Counted from the first letter of the stretch, positions 24,474 through 33,269 are shown. The stretch: 64,000 nucleotides of DNA from a virus (IMGVR_UViG_3300049783_001426:21639-85638); one strand, 5' to 3'. Notes: generated by a model not told the origin, from the sequence alone. Made by a program: numbers and translations.

Positions 24474-25768
24474 AAATATATTTAGTTGGTGGTGCAGTAC
24501 GGGACTTGTTTCTTGGCCTAGTACCAAAAGATTATGACTTTGTTGTGGTAGGTAGTAGCCCAAAAGAAATGCTCGAAATGGGTTACATACAGGTTGGTAA
24601 AGACTTTCCTGTATTCCTTCACCCAGTTTCCAAAATGGAATATGCGCTGGCCAGAACAGAACGAAAAGTTGGGCTTGGTCATACTGGGTTTACCTGCGAT
24701 TGGGAGAATGTAACATTAGAACAAGACCTATTGAGACGAGATCTAACGATTAACTCAATGGCTGTGCAAGTCGAAGTAGACAAAAACGGGTTGATGGTTC
24801 GTCATATTGGAATATTATGTGACCCATTTCATGGCCAAGAACATATAGAATCTAAGATGCTGGTCGCAACATCTAATGCATTTATGGAAGACCCACTAAG
24901 AGTTTTACGGGTTGCTAGGTTCCGAGCAAGACTTGGACCCGAATGGCAAGTAGAAACACATACACAAGAAATGATGAAAAATATTAGTGACCGTGGTGAA
25001 TTGCAGAGTATATCACCGGAGAGAGTATGGAAAGAACTGGAGTCTGCTTTAAGTGAACCACATCCAAATTTATTCTTCGAAACTTTATTTGGGTATGATA
25101 TATTCCATATGAGTAAATGGATGGAGGAAACTCCTCAGCGAGCAGACCACCACCCAGAAGGTGATGTATTCATACATACCATGCTAACCCTAAAATTGGC
25201 CGCACAACGTTGTGTGAGTCCACAAGAAATGTTTGCTTGTTATGCCCATGACTTTGGTAAGCCTAGCTGTCACGACGAGTTTGGGAGTGCTCATGGACAT
25301 GAAAAGGTTGGATTAAGTTTTATCGATGAATTTTGTGATTTATATAAAGTGCCTAATAAATTTAGAAAATTAGCTTTACATGTATGTGAATATCATACTA
25401 TAATTCACGGTTGTCTTGGTCGTGGACCGAATAAAGGAATCACAGCCAAGACTATAATGAAAATGTTTGAAGCAACAGGGGCATTGAAGAGTCCTGACTA
25501 CTTTTTTCAAATATTGCGCTGCAGTCAGATGGATGCAGGGGGTAGGGGGTACGGAGAAGAACAAATATTAGAATATGCAAATAAACCATACCCCCAAGTA
25601 AGTTACTTACTTGGGTGCTTGCGGTGGGCTATAAATTGTGACACAAAGCCTCTGGTAAAAAAATTACAAGATAATGGCGTTGATGGTAGAGTCATTGGAA
25701 TTGAGATTAGAGCAGCCAGAATGAATGAGATAAAAAGATTTAAATGGGAATGGGAACATAATGAGTGA
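24470..25768 (+). CDS. cca: CCA-adding tRNA nucleotidyltransferase with HD domain
   Basis: Class II nucleotidyltransferase signatures run in order: LVGGAVRDLFLG and DYDFVVVG (metal site DxD), RRDLTINSMA, DPLRVLRVARFRARLG, and an ERVWKELESAL block. An HD region follows (HTMLTL...CYAHDFGKP). The length (432) is close to bacterial Cca (412). It repairs or adds the 3' CCA of tRNA. No tRNA genes were seen in this window, so host tRNAs or phage tRNAs elsewhere would be the substrates. Its neighbours are a second nucleotidyltransferase and a MazG-like gene. Confidence 0.93.
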   Translation: MKIYLVGGAVRDLFLGLVPKDYDFVVVGSSPKEMLEMGYIQVGKDFPVFLHPVSKMEYALARTERKVGLGHTGFTCDWENVTLEQDLLRRDLTINSMAVQVEVDKNGLMVRHIGILCDPFHGQEHIESKMLVATSNAFMEDPLRVLRVARFRARLGPEWQVETHTQEMMKNISDRGELQSISPERVWKELESALSEPHPNLFFETLFGYDIFHMSKWMEETPQRADHHPEGDVFIHTMLTLKLAAQRCVSPQEMFACYAHDFGKPSCHDEFGSAHGHEKVGLSFIDEFCDLYKVPNKFRKLALHVCEYHTIIHGCLGRGPNKGITAKTIMKMFEATGALKSPDYFFQILRCSQMDAGGRGYGEEQILEYANKPYPQVSYLLGCLRWAINCDTKPLVKKLQDNGVDGRVIGIEIRAARMNEIKRFKWEWEHNE

Positions 25769-26267
25769 GATAAAAGTATTAAGAAGTTTATATTATGCGG
25801 GGAAAAGACTCAGGGATACGTCTCCAGTTGATGATGATTTTCCAGAAATGATGCATAATTTTGATGGTGCATTATCGTTAGCCGAAAAATCAATAAATAC
25901 CGGAGAACACCAAAGTATTAGTGATTTATGTAAACGCCATTTCGATTGGGTTGAACGTATGGGTTGGCATAATAAAACTGTATTAGAATCGTTAGCATTA
26001 ATTGCCAGTGAAGTCGGAGAAGCTTCAGAAGAGCTATCCGAAAATGACCCAATGCAATTAAAAATGGCAGGATTATCTAGAACTATCGCGAAAGCGGTTA
26101 ATTGTTGCCGTAAAGAAAAACCGACTGATAATTTTAAAACAGAATTAGCAGATATATGTCTTCGTACATTTGACCTAGCAGAGACTGAGGGTATTGACTT
26201 ACTTGAAGTAATACTAGCTAAAATGAAGGTTAATGAAGCCAACGGCACTAGAGGCCGAAAAATTTAA
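25761..26267 (+). CDS. MazG-like NTP pyrophosphohydrolase, 168 aa
   Basis: The central helix ASEVGEASEELSENDPMQ gives the E-x2-E metal motif, and FKTELADICLRTFDLAE the second acidic motif (E-x3-D), the layout of MazG/all-alpha NTP-PPases. The gene overlaps cca by eight bases. It may hydrolyse non-canonical dNTPs or alarmones. The window has a second, unrelated-looking MazG-type gene at 10838. Confidence 0.78.
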   Translation: MSEIKVLRSLYYAGKRLRDTSPVDDDFPEMMHNFDGALSLAEKSINTGEHQSISDLCKRHFDWVERMGWHNKTVLESLALIASEVGEASEELSENDPMQLKMAGLSRTIAKAVNCCRKEKPTDNFKTELADICLRTFDLAETEGIDLLEVILAKMKVNEANGTRGRKI

Positions 26268-26282
26268 CAATGGGGGAACATA

Positions 26283-27263
26283 ATGAGACTAAATGAGACA
26301 CAAAAGTTGTGGCTGAATGAGAAGGTAAAAGATAAGGACGTAATATTTATGTCTGTTCATGGTAGCAGACTTTATGGACTAGCATCCGAAACAAGTGATC
26401 ACGACATCAAGGCTATATATTGCCCTTCAAAAGAAGACTTACTTATGGGTCGAGCACTAAAAACATATAATTCAAAAAATCATAATATGAATATAGAATT
26501 AGAGCTTAAATCTATTAGTAGTTTCTTAAAAAGTGCATTGAGTTGCGACACAAACTGTATCGATTTATTATTTACGCCACCAGAACATATTCTGTTCGAT
26601 TCTAATTTATGGAATAAAATAAAATACTTTCGGCACGATATATTCTCTCAAGACATGAAAGGTATTATTGGTTATATAAAAACACATAGTTATAAATATA
26701 CTAATAAAATTGATAGATTTGATGAGATTTCTAAATTATTAGAAATAACATTAAATATGCGGGATTTTGGGTCTACGTTAACATCAGATGTCGCCAACTC
26801 ATCAAAATTAATTGATGGGAATTTTAAATATATAAAAAATGTAACCTTGGTTTCTGACCACGAGCAACAGTATTTGGAAGTTTGTGGTAAAAAATACATA
26901 CATAATTTAAGTATTAATTCTTTAATTAGAGCACTACAACACGAAGTTTCTCGTTACGGTAACCGAACCAAGAAAGGTAGTGATGGTGGCATAGATACAA
27001 AAAGTCTAAGTCATGCAATTAGGGTGTTATCACAACTTGAAGAAATTATTAATTACGGCCGTGTGAATTTTCCTCTAATTGAGGCACCATATATTATGAA
27101 TGTTAAGAATGGAAGGGTTGCACTCGAAAAAGTTATGACTGATATTGATGAACGTTATGATAGATGTATTCATCTATTAGCAAAAAACAAAAATAATTTC
27201 CCCGAAGTATCCAATGTGGATAATATGATTTCGGTAATTAGTAAATACGTTTTTGGGTATTGA
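26283..27263 (+). CDS. predicted nucleotidyltransferase (COG3541/YcgL-like)
   Basis: The start HGSRLYGLASETSDHDIKAIY carries the polymerase-beta-type GS-x10-DxD site. The end KSLSHAIRVLSQLEEIINYGRVNFPL is typical of the COG3541 family, whose members are found in bacteria and phages, often beside RNA ligases. The substrate is not established. Adjacency to the CCA-adding enzyme suggests nucleotide addition to RNA ends (inference). Confidence 0.8.
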   Translation: MRLNETQKLWLNEKVKDKDVIFMSVHGSRLYGLASETSDHDIKAIYCPSKEDLLMGRALKTYNSKNHNMNIELELKSISSFLKSALSCDTNCIDLLFTPPEHILFDSNLWNKIKYFRHDIFSQDMKGIIGYIKTHSYKYTNKIDRFDEISKLLEITLNMRDFGSTLTSDVANSSKLIDGNFKYIKNVTLVSDHEQQYLEVCGKKYIHNLSINSLIRALQHEVSRYGNRTKKGSDGGIDTKSLSHAIRVLSQLEEIINYGRVNFPLIEAPYIMNVKNGRVALEKVMTDIDERYDRCIHLLAKNKNNFPEVSNVDNMISVISKYVFGY

Positions 27264-27267
27264 ATGA

Positions 27268-28188
27268 ATGAGACATTCTTATTTCTATGGGTTCTACTCT
27301 AACCAACCATATTTGTGTTTTTCAAATAACTGGGAAGAGTTTTGTGGTACCATGCGTGGTTTATCTGAGGTGGCTGGATATAAACCTAGCCCGAAAGAAT
27401 ATGATAAATATTACGGGCTAATTTCTGCAGCTATATATGATAATGAAACTGATAAACGGGCTAATGATAATGTAGTTGGTTGGGATTTATTAATATTAGA
27501 TATCGACGACACTGATAAAAATCTAGATGAAATTAACGAAATATTTTGGGATTTTCATAGGCTGATGTATTCTAGTGCGAGCTGTACTCACGCCAAACTA
27601 AAACTTAGGATTATTATACCACTAGATTCAACTGCACCAGCTGATAAGCTAAAGGATGTTTGGTACGCCGCCCAGATGTGGTGTGGTGGTCTGATAGACA
27701 AGCAAACTAAAGATATGTCTAGGATGCATTACATACCAGCTAGATATACCAATAAAGGTGATGATTACAGGCATTTTTTCGAGGTTAAGGCTGGTGTTTA
27801 TCTAAATTGGAGGGGGTTAATAGAGAAATACCCAATGCCGCCTTCCAGTGAGCGTTTTAGGGAGAATAATCCACTAAAAAAACTAAAGAGAAAAATATTT
27901 GTAGATAATAATCCGTTGCCTTGTTTTGATATACAATCTACTGACTGCAAGTTTGTCTGGGATTCTATGCTAAAGGAGTACGCACTGTTACCGGACGGAA
28001 GTCACCATTTGGGTATGTATCGGTTTTTAGTAAAAGTTTGTTACAATGCACAGAAATTAAACTACCCATTAACGTGTGAAGAATTAACCGATATGGGTGT
28101 ACAGCTCGACGAAATAGATGGTGGTTTCTATGACGAAAAGAAAATACAAAATAGCTCATATGATGCTATGGATTTTGTTGGTTTATAG
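27268..28188 (+). CDS. primase-like protein (archaeo-eukaryotic primase fold, N-terminal type)
   Basis: WDLLILDIDDTDKNLDE gives an acidic DxDD motif. It is followed by SSASCTHAKLKLRIIIPLD (small-residue/His strand and R-I-I-I-P-L), WYAAQMWCGGLIDKQTKDMSRMHYIPARY and a C-terminal helical domain. This order matches plasmid/phage AEP-type primases. It directly precedes the Dda-like helicase. No T4-type gp61 primase was found in this window, so this could be the phage primase. The ATG at 27268 is chosen; an overlapping ATG at 27264 is out of frame. Confidence 0.55.
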   Translation: MRHSYFYGFYSNQPYLCFSNNWEEFCGTMRGLSEVAGYKPSPKEYDKYYGLISAAIYDNETDKRANDNVVGWDLLILDIDDTDKNLDEINEIFWDFHRLMYSSASCTHAKLKLRIIIPLDSTAPADKLKDVWYAAQMWCGGLIDKQTKDMSRMHYIPARYTNKGDDYRHFFEVKAGVYLNWRGLIEKYPMPPSSERFRENNPLKKLKRKIFVDNNPLPCFDIQSTDCKFVWDSMLKEYALLPDGSHHLGMYRFLVKVCYNAQKLNYPLTCEELTDMGVQLDEIDGGFYDEKKIQNSSYDAMDFVGL

Positions 28189-28217
28189 CCAAATTACAAA
28201 CAATAGGGGAGAAGATA

Positions 28218-29513
28218 TTGGTAACATTAAACGATGGTCAAGCTAACGCAAAGAAAGTGATTCTAGGTGTAATAAATAGGGGAGAAAACAGTAAGGTTGA
28301 TAAATTTGTTACTTTGGTTGGTCCCGCTGGTTGCGGTAAAACATTTACTGTAGTTGAAATATTAAAATCTCTCGGCCCAAGAGTTTCAGTTGGTCTTACC
28401 TCACCAACACACAAGGCATGCGCAGTTCTTCGCCAAATGGCATTTACTGCGGGTATTGCGAATAGATGCGATATTAGGACAATACATAGTGCATTGGGAT
28501 TAGTACTAAAGCAAGTGGATGGCGCAGAAGAAATAAGTAGAGATAGATACGCAGAAGAAAAAATATATGATGTGTTATTTATTGATGAATGTTCGATGAC
28601 TGACGACGCTTTACTCGAATTTATTATAGAAAGTGAATCAACTACAATAATATTTGTTGGGGATGTTGCTCAAATTTCACCTGTTACTTCAGTTTCCGGT
28701 ATGATAAGTAAAACATTTACTGAAGTTTCTCAGGTTATAAAATTGACTGATATTGTCCGGCAGGCTCAAGGTAACCCAATAATTCAGTTGGCGACTGCAC
28801 TTAGATTATGTCAAGAAGACCCAAACCGAGGGTGGCCAAAAATATTACCTAATTTATTAGATGATGGGAGTGGGGTCAACGTGTTAAATAAGCCCACTTG
28901 GTTTAATGAAGCAGTTAATATATTCTCCAGCGAAGAATTTAAATCAAATCAAGATTTATGTAGATGCATCGCATATACAAATAAAACAGTTGATATGATT
29001 AATGAAAAAATTCGTAAAGCCATTCATGGCCAAGATGTACCAGAATACATGAAAACCGAAACTATTATTGCCCAAAGTGCTGGTAAATTTCATAAAAATG
29101 CAGAAGAAATGCGAATTATGGAGATCGAGCTTATAGACGATGAAGTGTACAACTTATCGTGCTGGTCTATGAAATTATACTCTTTGCATGATGATGTTAT
29201 ACATAACGTATTAGTATTGAGTGATGTATCAAAAAAGGATTATGAATCAAAGTTAAATAAGTTTTCAGAACTAGCAAGATTAGACTCCCAGAATAAAGGT
29301 CAGCATTGGAAATCATTCTGGACACTAAAAAACACGTTTGATGATTTTAAACATATTTATGCAATGAGTGCTCATAAAAGTCAGGGGTCTACTATAAAAT
29401 ATGTGTATGTCTACGCACCAGATTTTATTAGGTTTGGTGCTACTATGGAAATGAAACAGTTAGTATATACTGCGACAACAAGAGCTAGTTTTCTAACTAC
29501 CTTTACTTACTAG
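28218..29513 (+). CDS. dda: Dda-like superfamily 1 DNA helicase
   Basis: Motif I GPAGCGKTF (from residue 35), Ia SPTHKACAVL, IHSALG, motif II FIDECSMTDD, motif III GDVAQISPV and the C-terminal SAHKSQGST (motif V) fit Dda (439 aa in T4; 431 here). It opens replication origins and moves proteins off DNA. It starts at TTG 28218 behind AGGGGAGAAG, the second rare TTG start in the replication genes. Confidence 0.92.
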   Translation: MVTLNDGQANAKKVILGVINRGENSKVDKFVTLVGPAGCGKTFTVVEILKSLGPRVSVGLTSPTHKACAVLRQMAFTAGIANRCDIRTIHSALGLVLKQVDGAEEISRDRYAEEKIYDVLFIDECSMTDDALLEFIIESESTTIIFVGDVAQISPVTSVSGMISKTFTEVSQVIKLTDIVRQAQGNPIIQLATALRLCQEDPNRGWPKILPNLLDDGSGVNVLNKPTWFNEAVNIFSSEEFKSNQDLCRCIAYTNKTVDMINEKIRKAIHGQDVPEYMKTETIIAQSAGKFHKNAEEMRIMEIELIDDEVYNLSCWSMKLYSLHDDVIHNVLVLSDVSKKDYESKLNKFSELARLDSQNKGQHWKSFWTLKNTFDDFKHIYAMSAHKSQGSTIKYVYVYAPDFIRFGATMEMKQLVYTATTRASFLTTFTY

Positions 29514-29521
29514 GAAATATT

Positions 29522-29878
29522 ATGTTTAAAAAATTATGGTTTTATGTAATTTGCTGGAAACATAGAAATACACCGTTCTTTGATTTAGCTGATCAATATT
29601 CTCTGTTATTAAAAGCTGCTCGGAGGTGCTCATACGATATGTCTCATTGCTCAAGTGAGCTAGATATGTTGTTGTCGAGAACTAACGAAAAGGCTATTAT
29701 AGATTTTCATGAACGTTCGAGAATGTGGCTTGGTTTATTTAATCCAGATGGCGGTAAAGACTACCGTCATCGTTTACATCATGACATCGATATATTAGAC
29801 TTAGAAATATCAAGACTAAAGCGTTTATGTAATGAGCATAAAATCGACCACACAGACCCAGATGGAGCACCATTCTAA
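29522..29878 (+). CDS. hypothetical protein, 118 aa
   Basis: Helical, Arg/Lys-rich, with a hydrophobic aromatic start that is not a clear signal. The stop overlaps the start of dCMP deaminase (TAATG). Not recognised. Confidence 0.65.
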   Translation: MFKKLWFYVICWKHRNTPFFDLADQYSLLLKAARRCSYDMSHCSSELDMLLSRTNEKAIIDFHERSRMWLGLFNPDGGKDYRHRLHHDIDILDLEISRLKRLCNEHKIDHTDPDGAPF

Positions 29879-30534
29879 TGAAAAACACAGTGAATTTTGA
29901 AAAATATAATTTAGTGTTCGCATCTACCCAAGATTTTGGTTGGTTAGAACCCGACTGGAACGGCGTCCGTAAGCAAAACAAAATGGATATCATTAGACTA
30001 AAGCAAGCACAGGTAGAATCTGAAAATAGCAATTGTGTTAAGCATAGTGTTGGTTGCATCATTACGGACGTAGAGGGTAAGATTTTATCTTCTGGGTACA
30101 ACGGCACACCGAAAGGTCACCAGAACTGCTGCGCTAAGTTTCCAAATTTTAAAAATGAAGTAAAAAATTCAGAAACTAAAATCGAAGCCCTTCATATGTT
30201 GCCTGAAGGAAGTTGGAACGCCGCAAGAAAACTCCTACTTAGACAAGAAGAAGATAAATTATTGCGCCTGCGTGATGAACATCATCTGTGGTCAAAAAAG
30301 AATGAAAATCATGCAGAAGTTAACGCAATGTTACGTAGTGACCCAAAATCTCGTATTGGTGGCACGGTATATGTAAACCTACAACCATGCGAAGAATGCG
30401 CTAAAATGATAGCAGGTTCCGGTGTTTCTCGCGTAGTCTATGGAAAGGCATATGAAAGGTCAGATAAGTCGTTTTCTGAGTCGTTTTTTAGTGCTTCTAA
30501 CATCAAATACATACATATCCCTGACATTATATAA
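29878..30534 (+). CDS. cd: deoxycytidylate (dCMP) deaminase
   Basis: Zinc ligands are complete: the catalytic HAEVNAM and PCEECAKMI. Upstream are KHSVGCIITDVEGKILSSGYNGTP and a CC pair, as in T4-type dCMP deaminases. Length 218 against 193 in T4. It converts dCMP to dUMP, feeding dTTP synthesis and suiting the AT-rich genome. No thymidylate synthase is in this window. Confidence 0.93.
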   Translation: MKNTVNFEKYNLVFASTQDFGWLEPDWNGVRKQNKMDIIRLKQAQVESENSNCVKHSVGCIITDVEGKILSSGYNGTPKGHQNCCAKFPNFKNEVKNSETKIEALHMLPEGSWNAARKLLLRQEEDKLLRLRDEHHLWSKKNENHAEVNAMLRSDPKSRIGGTVYVNLQPCEECAKMIAGSGVSRVVYGKAYERSDKSFSESFFSASNIKYIHIPDII

Positions 30535-30541
30535 TTAATCC

Positions 30542-30583
30542 TTTACTTCTTAGTTCAGTAGTGTAATATGCACCTGAGCTAAG
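30542..30583 (+). promoter_or_regulatory. promoter P10 with a dyad flanking the -10, before array A
   Basis: TTTACT at 30542-30547, 16 bp, TAATAT at 30564-30569. CTTAGTTCAG (30549-30558) and CTGAGCTAAG (30574-30583) pair over ten positions with the -10 in between, so a dimeric repressor could sit across the promoter. A near-identical copy occurs at 45250-45291. Confidence 0.75.
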
Positions 30584-30618
30584 GGGGTTGTCCCGAAGCA
30601 GGCTTACGGAATCACATC

Positions 30619-30828
30619 ATGTTAAATGAAAAAATGAAATCGGTTATAGCTGCCTTACGTAATGGTAAATATAATCAATCTAAGGTTAGCCTGCAAGATT
30701 CTGATATGCAGTGCTATTTAGGTGTTTTATGTGACGAAAAGGAAACTGGGCATAAAAGTAGACGTAACTCATCCCCAGAAATCGCTGTCGTTGATAACAC
30801 AAACACAGAAGGATTACTTATATGTTAA
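30619..30828 (+). CDS. array A copy 0: internally deleted paralog, 69 aa
   Basis: The N-terminal 40 residues match the array family (MLNEKMKSVIAALRNGKYNQSKVSLQD) and the last residues (NTEGLLIC) match its end, but about 45 central residues with the W-V-G-L motif are missing. CYLGVLCDEKETG replaces the usual CCLGVMCEVYEKETG. It is probably a degenerate copy that keeps translational coupling to copy 1 (overlap at 30822). Confidence 0.7.
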   Translation: MLNEKMKSVIAALRNGKYNQSKVSLQDSDMQCYLGVLCDEKETGHKSRRNSSPEIAVVDNTNTEGLLIC

Positions 30829-31169
30829 ACGAAAATATGAAATCGGTTATAGTTGCCCTACGTAGTGGTAAATACAAGCAGACCGTAGGTGCTTTACAAA
30901 ATAGCTGTGGTCATTGCATACTTGGTGTAATTTGTGAGGTGTACGAAACAGACACTGGGGAAAGTCCAAAACGTGATTTGCGTGGTCGATTAATAGGTGA
31001 AGATTTATCTAGCCATATGGATGTACAGGAGTGGGTGGGTTTAGTGGACGGTGACGGTGATTGCGGCATTAGTAGACCATCACTAATGACTATGAACGAT
31101 ATACACAAAAATACATTCTCGGAAATCGCTGATTTTATTGAGTCTAATCCAGAAGGATTATTAGTATGA
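30822..31169 (+). CDS. array A copy 1, 115 aa (GHCCLGVMCE family)
   Basis: Family plan: (1) NENMK-x-V-VALRSG-Y-QT; (2) GHC-LGV-CEVYE-ETG; (3) a variable centre; (4) V-x2-WVGL; (5) MND-x4-TF-EIADFIE-x-PEGLLV. Single-copy relatives are common in phages as hypothetical proteins; their function is unknown. This copy has GHCILGVICEVYETDTG and a centre unlike its neighbours. It is linked to copy 2 by ATGA. Confidence 0.85.
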   Translation: MLNENMKSVIVALRSGKYKQTVGALQNSCGHCILGVICEVYETDTGESPKRDLRGRLIGEDLSSHMDVQEWVGLVDGDGDCGISRPSLMTMNDIHKNTFSEIADFIESNPEGLLV

Positions 31170-31510
31170 TAAACAAAAATATGAAAAAAGTGTTGGTTGC
31201 CTTACGCTCCGGTGAATTTACACAAACTGTAGCAAAATTACAAGATAGTTCTGGCCACTGTTGTTTAGGTGTGATGTGCGAAGTTTATGAGAAAGAAACT
31301 GGTGATGAACTTCCGCGTGACCAATCAGATTTTTTAGTGGGCAATAATCTTAACGACCATCAAAATGCATTACTTTGGCTGGGGCTAAGCAGCCCTCAAG
31401 GGCATAATGAGGTTGGTAGCAGCCTTATTTGCAGAAATGATTTTAATAGAAATACATTCTTAGAAATTGCTGATTTCATCGAATCTGAACCAAAAGGATT
31501 ATTAGTATGA
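31166..31510 (+). CDS. array A copy 2, 114 aa
   Basis: Conserved first and last blocks (GHCCLGVMCEVYEKETG; NTFLEIADFIESEPKGLLV) with a distinct centre; the usual WVGL is WLGL here. ATGA overlap at both ends. Confidence 0.85.
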   Translation: MINKNMKKVLVALRSGEFTQTVAKLQDSSGHCCLGVMCEVYEKETGDELPRDQSDFLVGNNLNDHQNALLWLGLSSPQGHNEVGSSLICRNDFNRNTFLEIADFIESEPKGLLV

Positions 31511-31881
31511 TAAACAAAAATATGAAAAAAGTGTTGGTTGCCTTACGCTCTGGTGAATTCACCCAAGCCGAAGGTATGCTACAATGTTCTGGTGGCCACT
31601 GTTGTTTAGGTGTGATGTGCGAGGTTTATGAGAAAGAAACTGGTGATGAACTTCCACATAATAGCATGGGGTTTTTGGTAGGTGGGGATCTTGATGGGCA
31701 GTTTTTTGGTAAAGTAAAGAGTTGGGTGGGACTAAAAAGTTACTCTGGAAAATTTGTTGGTTCATCGGGTAATCCCAATACTCCCAATAATTCACTAGTG
31801 GATATGAATGACACATTAAATAAGTCATTCGATGATATTGCTGATTTCATCGAAACTGAACCAGAAGGATTATTAGTATGA
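31507..31881 (+). CDS. array A copy 3, 124 aa
   Basis: The longest of array A: the centre has an insertion around KSWVGLKSYSGKFVGSSGN. The first 30 codons are nearly identical in DNA to copy 2, while the middle is not, the pattern expected from partial gene conversion. Confidence 0.85.
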   Translation: MINKNMKKVLVALRSGEFTQAEGMLQCSGGHCCLGVMCEVYEKETGDELPHNSMGFLVGGDLDGQFFGKVKSWVGLKSYSGKFVGSSGNPNTPNNSLVDMNDTLNKSFDDIADFIETEPEGLLV

Positions 31882-32231
31882 TAAACGAAAATATGAAGAA
31901 AGTTTTAGTTGCCTTACGTTCCGGTGAATATCAGCAAACTAAATGTAAATTACAAGATAGTTATGGTCACTGTTGTTTAGGTGTGATGTGTGATGTTTAC
32001 GAAAAAGAAACTGGTGTCAAACTTCGACGAGATACTGATAATTATATAAATGGATACAGTCTTGTCTTTATACAAGAAGTGCAGCAGTGGGTTGGATTAA
32101 CTGATACACATGGTACATTTATGTCACCAAGTAAACCATACTCACTAGCGACGATGAACGATCTTGAGGATAAAACATTCCTAGAAATTGCTGATTTCAT
32201 CGAAACTGAGCCAGAAGGATTATTAGTATGA
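31878..32231 (+). CDS. array A copy 4, 117 aa
   Basis: Same plan with GHCCLGVMCDVYEKETG, QQWVGL and FLEIADFIETEPEGLLV. ATGA coupling to both neighbours. Confidence 0.85.
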   Translation: MINENMKKVLVALRSGEYQQTKCKLQDSYGHCCLGVMCDVYEKETGVKLRRDTDNYINGYSLVFIQEVQQWVGLTDTHGTFMSPSKPYSLATMNDLEDKTFLEIADFIETEPEGLLV

Positions 32232-32563
32232 TAAACGAAAATATGAAAAAGGTTTTAGTTGCCTTACGTAGTGGTGAATATAAACAAACTCAATATAGAT
32301 TACAAGATTCTGGTGGCCACTGTTGCTTAGGTGTGATGTGCGAAGTTTATGAGAAAGAAACTGGTGTCAAACTTCCGCGAGATGGTGTATCAGGTTTTAT
32401 AGTAGGTTCTAATCTTAATAAATTTCCGTTAGTAAAGAGCTGGGTGGGATTACACGAAGACATCGTAGCTGATGTTAATGCGAATATCGATTTACTGGTG
32501 GGTATGAATGACACATTTAATAATTCATTCGATGAAATCGCTGACTTCATCGAAACTGAATAA
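32228..32563 (+). CDS. array A copy 5, 111 aa, shortened C-terminus
   Basis: Ends ADFIETE and lacks the final PEGLLV because a TAA replaces that stretch. As a result the ATGA overlap is lost and copy 6 starts 12 bases downstream behind its own AAAAGGA site. The centre (FIVGSNLNKFPLVKSWVGL) is shared with copy 6. Confidence 0.85.
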   Translation: MINENMKKVLVALRSGEYKQTQYRLQDSGGHCCLGVMCEVYEKETGVKLPRDGVSGFIVGSNLNKFPLVKSWVGLHEDIVADVNANIDLLVGMNDTFNNSFDEIADFIETE

Positions 32564-32574
32564 AAAGGATTATT

Positions 32575-32928
32575 ATGATAAACGAAAATATGAAGAAAGT
32601 TTTAGTTGCCTTACGTTCCGGTGAATTCACACAAACAACATCAACCTTACAAGATAGTTGTGGTCACTGTTGTTTAGGTGTGATGTGTGAAGTTTACGAA
32701 AAGGAAACTGGTGTCAAACTTCCGCGAGATATATCAGGTTTTATAGTAGGTTCTAATCTTAGTGGTTTTCCTCTAGTAAAGAGCTGGGTGGGATTAAATA
32801 AAGACAACGATGCGGGTCATGCAGATGGCAGTATATATTCACTAGTGGATATGAACGATAGGCTCAATAATACTTTCTTAGAAATTGCTGATCATATCGA
32901 GTCTCAACCAAAAGGATTATTAGTATGA
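32575..32928 (+). CDS. array A copy 6, 117 aa
   Basis: Close to copy 5 through SGFIVGSNL and FPLVKSWVGL, then diverges and ends with the full EIADHIESQPKGLLV. Copies 5 and 6 look like the most recent duplication in array A. Confidence 0.85.
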   Translation: MINENMKKVLVALRSGEFTQTTSTLQDSCGHCCLGVMCEVYEKETGVKLPRDISGFIVGSNLSGFPLVKSWVGLNKDNDAGHADGSIYSLVDMNDRLNNTFLEIADHIESQPKGLLV

Positions 32929-33269
32929 TAAACGAAAATATGAAGAAAGTTTTAGTTGCCTTACGCTCCGGTGAATATAAACAAACTCAAGAATCGTTAC
33001 AAGATAAATCTGGTCACTGTTGTTTAGGTGTGATGTGTGAAGTTTACGAAAAAGAAACTGGGGATACTATCCCCCGTAGTAGTAGTGGACTTATTATCGG
33101 TGGTGATCTTGGTGTAAGACGCCAAAAAGTAAGACGCTGGGTGGGACTAAAACATCATAACGGTTCGTGCTTGGTTGGCAAATCACTAATTTCTATGAAT
33201 GACGCAAATAAGTCATTCATAGAAATTGCTGATCATATCGAGTCTCAACCAGAAGGGTTATTAGTATAA
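32925..33269 (+). CDS. array A copy 7 (last), 114 aa
   Basis: Standard ends; the centre (GVRRQKVRRWVGLKHHNGS) is unusually basic. It ends with GLLV and TAA rather than an ATGA, marking the end of the array. Confidence 0.85.
   Translation: MINENMKKVLVALRSGEYKQTQESLQDKSGHCCLGVMCEVYEKETGDTIPRSSSGLIIGGDLGVRRQKVRRWVGLKHHNGSCLVGKSLISMNDANKSFIEIADHIESQPEGLLV

Larger units (their letters stand above)
30619..33269 (+). repeat. array A: eight tandem paralogous genes
   Basis: Unit length 336-375 bp (210 bp for the deleted copy). Unit borders are near identical in DNA (ATGATAAACGAAAATATGAA at each start, the GAACCAGAAGGATTATTAGT type at each end); centres differ. Confidence 0.92.

Noticed and set aside
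29739-30107. Long minus-strand open frame under the 118-aa and deaminase genes
   Set aside because: Shadow of well supported plus-strand genes; no ribosome site, no promoter.
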